17,561 bases of DNA from JANXSD01 sp038206385 (GTDB lineage: Bacteria; Bacteroidota; Bacteroidia; AKYH767-A; OLB10), in the NCBI GenBank assembly GCA_038206385.1, contig JBBRAW010000073.1, positions 1 to 17,561 of the forward strand, in the 5' to 3' direction. Made by a program: the position numbers and the translations under genes. Position 1 is the stretch's first letter; each line of letters opens with the position of its first letter. Under the pieces are notes generated by a model that saw nothing but the letters and a program-made list of their open reading frames with translations, did not search any database and was not told the origin of the DNA. This document shows, in pieces, positions 16,501 to 17,561 of the stretch.

Positions 16501-17561
16501 CTTCAAGCGCAGATATTTCTGCCTGTGATTCTTACACGTGGAATGCTGTTACATATACATCTTCTGGTGTTCACACTTTCACAACAACTAATGCTGCAGG
16601 TTGCGATTCTGTTGCTACTTTAAATCTAACAATTAATTACAGTTCAAATTCTTCTACTACAATTACCGAGTGTGATTTGTATACTTGGAATGCTGTTACA
16701 TATACAACTTCTGGTGTGCATACATTCACTTCAACAAATCCTGTAGGTTGTGATTCTGTTGCTACTTTGAATTTAACAATTAACAATTCCACTTCAAGTT
16801 CTACATCAATCACTGCTTGTGATTCGTACACTTGGTCTGCGAATAATATTACTTACACAACTTCTGGAACATATACTGTTACTGGATTAAATGCTGCTGG
16901 TTGTACAGATGTTCAAACGTTAGTGTTAACAATTAATAATTCTACTTCAAGTTCAGTATCAATCACTGCTTGTGATTCGTATACTTGGTCTGCAAATAAT
17001 AATACCTACACAACTTCTGGAACATATACGGTTACTGGATTAAATGCTGCTGGTTGTACCGATGTTCAAACGTTAGTGTTGACAATTAATAACTCTACTT
17101 CAAGTTCAGTATCAATCACTGCTTGTGATTCATACACTTGGTCTGCGAATAATGTTACTTACACAACTTCTGGAACATATACTGTTACTGGATTAAATGC
17201 TGCTGGCTGTACCGATGTTCAAACATTAGTTTTAACAATTAACAATTCAACTTCATCATCGGTGAGTATCACTGATTGTGATTCATACACTTGGTCTGCA
17301 AACAATAATACTTACACAACTTCTGGAACATATACTGTTACTGGTTTAAATGCTGCTGGTTGTACAGATGTTCAAACATTAGTTTTAACAATTAACAATT
17401 CTACTTCATCATCGGTGAGTATCACTGATTGTGATTCTTATACTTGGTCTGCAAATGGAACAACTTACACAGCTTCTGGAACATATACTGTTACTGGACT
17501 CAATGCTGCTGGTTGTACCGATGTTCAAACGTTAGTGTTAACAATTAATAATTCTACTTCA
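10596..17561 (+). CDS. Giant secreted multidomain repeat protein, probable T9SS surface adhesin (3' end outside window)
   Basis: One frame is open for 2322 codons from ATG 10596 to the window edge; I followed it codon by codon and found no stop. Residues 1-27 are a signal peptide (hydrophobic ILLLSLFCCISFVQA). Then: a beta-sandwich (about 30-200); an Ig-like domain (202-316, with SGVNMQAGITVTTPSGFE); three YDG repeats (317-580); a Big2-like domain (581-660, NQTITFNALPNKT); a beta-strand-rich stretch with near repeats (665-1320) ending in a KYWTLTNSS domain; six HYR-type domains (1329-1825); an SprB-like domain (1829-1894, CHGGQA...YTVTDIDGC); an Ig/PKD-like domain (1895-1970); and CDSYTW repeats from 1973 onward. 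It is rich in Thr, Ser, Asn, Ala and Gly and poor in charge. Such architecture is known in Bacteroidota surface and gliding-associated proteins, usually with a C-terminal sorting domain, which here would lie beyond the edge. No catalytic domain was recognised. Confidence 0.9.
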   Translation, partial: MSSFYTLPKAGAILLLSLFCCISFVQAQSTIVNYNFNSGASLAALTPTLASGITCTPSGTGTFGTIAGVASGANSFTSNSTAGNAITTPTNTIWTFTLGGASLPTYKTYKIYFQGNRANSGSNTITVSYSLNGAAFTSTGIVATIGTQPLNLTNAGTWVEGLFTLPVAADNPSTSLAFRLTVGNTGTGNVYLENFQVQGLLTPVISTTGSFSALSTTYGTASATSTFSVSGVNMQAGITVTTPSGFEASTSSTFASNVGTSITVGAAGTIASTPVYIRLAATATFTSSPYSGNVVCSSTSASSVNVATISSTVSTRVLTITSAAGTSKIYDNTNVASITGTLANIANSDAITLIGTGTFASTAVSGSPIAVTSTSTLSGANAANYTLTQPTGLSANITAKPLTITGISVSNKPYDTFTSATLTGASSLVGVIAADIANVTLVTSGASAVFTTAAAGNTKATTITGYTISGSAIGNYSLTQPSLLTANVTPVNLTVSGLSAIDKVYDGNNTATLSGTATLTGVLSPDNGNVSVSGTPTGTFASANVGTAISITVSTILLTGSASGNYTVSPLTGLTANITKANQTITFNALPNKTIADAPFALTATASSGIAVTYISSNTAVATISGSTVTIVGIGTTNITASQIGNTNYNAATPVIQPLVVTDGTLTTDRFRSLTNGDWATFATWESSHDNITWITATASPTNAATSILVQAAHTITITTAVTSKNLSLDGVLTATNTLTTSGTTNFNTGSTYNHNANVTFPTVTLNAGSTVNYGGSVSQTIAAINYSNLTSSSTGARTISGSVGVSGIFTPGTNTYTVTSSTINFNGSGSQTIPAFIYNNLTSSSTGSRILASSGTVQINGTFTQGTNIYTVAGSTIAFNNATGQTIPVLAVSSGGNYNNLSITAAGTYTIGGALILDGNLAISAGTFRQNTTSTNLLLIINGNLSISGNGVYDFSNASTGSPIAILKGNFNATSTAVPLLTTTGNSFNGTIQYQGSVLQTYTASTPASIDYANITIVNGSSLQINSDIQLPRNTTAGYRGTITVSTGGTIIFLGTAQIKTQGTGTSAVFNLNAGANFQTANANGVLGTSGSITSSNITSTFDPAANYILNGSAVQASAFSNSTMNNLTVSNNSGVNLGSSITVNGVLNFTAGRLITAANIVTMGLSGSITGTGAGKYVNGNLTKKINSSITSVSFEIGDASNFLPISLTNIIGSTNNTGSIAAKITAGEHPNIGNGSISGLQSAKDVNKYWTLTNSSVTGITSYDVTCQFTSTDYDAAANPLNFVIRRFSGTTPNATAPNVPLSTTTKGTIAGLNFGDYVTGETTGLPTFTTCPSNITQNNTTSLCTGTASFSAVASGTPTPTVTYSNASGSVFPVGTTHVTSTATNINGTATCSFDVIILDAQGPVIAGCPGVQSLSLGASCSALVPDYTELISATDNCSGSVIITQSPTAGSTVSNAGTFPITLTATDAASNISTCTFNVTKVDNSAPTVVTTPSTQTLILGASCNATLPSYTGLATFSDNCTSTLAITKTQSPAAGTIVSGSGPITITISGKDASNNTGTCTFILNKIDNTAPTITCPGNQNVNLTSNCNYTLADYRSLVTVSDNCSAIGGIVLSQTPAPGTVILGVGITSITITATDQSSNQSSCSFNVTASDSIPPSISCPGSQTLSLDANCSAVLPNYTSLATVSDNCTSTGLIEITQSPVAGTAVTAIGNITVTLTANDLSNNSSICSFTVVKTDTISPVITNCPSDISITVSACATGSVVTWAAPTASDNCSGLTFTSNFNSGNVFPIGNTIVTYTATDGSNNTVTCSFHVIISQPTPVVASATITSPILCHGGQAIVHVVASGGNPTYTGEGDFTVSAGSYTYTVTDIDGCTGTTTITVTEPALFTASISASGSTTICNGNNVVLTSNSGSSYQWSTNEITQTITVNTAGNYTVTVTNANGCIATSSATNVIVNYPSTSSADISACDSYTWNAVTYTSSGVHTFTTTNAAGCDSVATLNLTINYSSNSSTTITECDLYTWNAVTYTTSGVHTFTSTNPVGCDSVATLNLTINNSTSSSTSITACDSYTWSANNITYTTSGTYTVTGLNAAGCTDVQTLVLTINNSTSSSVSITACDSYTWSANNNTYTTSGTYTVTGLNAAGCTDVQTLVLTINNSTSSSVSITACDSYTWSANNVTYTTSGTYTVTGLNAAGCTDVQTLVLTINNSTSSSVSITDCDSYTWSANNNTYTTSGTYTVTGLNAAGCTDVQTLVLTINNSTSSSVSITDCDSYTWSANGTTYTASGTYTVTGLNAAGCTDVQTLVLTINNSTS
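11544..12335 (+). repeat. Three YDG-type domain repeats within the giant gene
   Basis: The anchor motifs are KIYDNTNVASITGTL (Tyr codon 11583), KPYDTFTSATLTGAS (11835) and KVYDGNNTATLSGTA (12108), giving spacings of 252 and 273 bases. Each unit ends in NYxLTQP or NYTVSPL followed by SANIT/TANVT/TANIT. This is the YDG/MBG-like stalk module of bacterial adhesins. Confidence 0.8.
12936..13260 (+). repeat. Beta-strand repeat of about 52 residues in the giant gene
   Basis: Two units are easily aligned at SNLTSSSTGARTISGSV and NNLTSSSTGSRILASSG, whose Asn codons lie at 12960 and 13116 (156 bases, 52 residues apart); each is followed by GxFTxGTNxYTV and a SQTI/GQTI motif. Looser copies extend on both sides. 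A beta-helix or stacked beta fold is likely. Confidence 0.6.
14580..16068 (+). repeat. Array of six HYR-type domains in the giant gene
   Basis: HYR (hyalin repeat) domains are Ig-like extracellular modules. Five units carry a conserved (A/V/F)SDNC or ATDNC motif at Asp codons 14913, 15165, 15420, 15675 and 15930, so the period is 252 then 255 bases (84-85 residues). A divergent first unit starts at 14580 (FTTCPSNIT). Most units begin with a CPG/CPS motif and end with TCxFxV. Confidence 0.85.
16512..17561 (+). repeat. Tandem array of 147-bp then 153-bp CDSYTW repeats, open at the window edge
   Basis: Units start at 16512, 16659, 16806, 16959, 17112, 17265 and 17418. The first two are 147 bp (49 residues, with GCDSVATLNLTI), the rest 153 bp (51 residues, with GCTDVQTLVLTI); the last is cut by the edge. 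Each unit has two Cys, at positions 5 and 33 in the 51-residue form, plausibly a disulfide. The 153-bp units are nearly identical in protein but differ at synonymous sites. Confidence 0.95.

Noticed and set aside
16512..17561. CRISPR-like regular repetition
   Set aside because: The 153-bp period is a whole number of codons, the repeats abut with no spacers, and the frame stays open; it is a protein repeat array.

Overview
The window looks like the chromosome of an AT-rich member of the Bacteroidota. Four things support this: promoter-like TAnnTTTG (-7) elements lie in front of several genes; the Lgt has the Bacteroidota-type GRLGCQIAGDGDWG core; the sigma factor closely resembles the conserved Bacteroidota ECF-like type; and the right-hand 7 kb encodes a giant secreted protein built from YDG, HYR, SprB-like and CDSYTW repeats, a style typical of type IX secretion (T9SS) surface proteins in this phylum. 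No genus can be assigned from the sequence.

Left part (1-7383), ordinary chromosomal genes. A 5'-truncated phoU lies at the left edge. It converges on a minus-strand three-gene operon, mtaB (tRNA methylthiotransferase), lgt (lipoprotein diacylglyceryl transferase) and an inositol-monophosphatase family gene; the mtaB-lgt gap is 13 bp and lgt and the phosphatase overlap by ATGA. Divergent from mtaB is a family 5 solute-binding lipoprotein with no permease or ATPase genes beside it. Converging on it is a secreted TolB/PD40-type beta-propeller, and then an HU gene with a clear rho-independent terminator and a good promoter.

Middle part (7645-10429): a short-chain dehydrogenase that unusually carries an N-terminal signal-like hydrophobic segment; a sigma-70 family (ECF-like) factor followed by an 87-codon gene of unknown function and a strong terminator; then nth (endonuclease III), whose likely -7 element sits inside the loop of that terminator.

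Right part (10596 to the window end): one uninterrupted reading frame of 2322 codons, with no stop before the edge. It has a signal peptide, an N-terminal beta-sandwich, an Ig-like domain, three YDG repeats, a Big2-like domain, a beta-strand-rich stretch, six HYR-type domains, an SprB-like and an Ig/PKD-like domain, and finally an array of 49- and then 51-residue repeats running off the window. The last 580 visible residues contain no Lys or Arg. A very large cell-surface adhesin or matrix protein exported by T9SS is the best inference; the C-terminal sorting domain that would prove it lies outside the window. I see no CRISPR array, tRNA, rRNA, insertion sequence or defence system. The giant repeat protein is the most distinctive object here, though its domain families are known.
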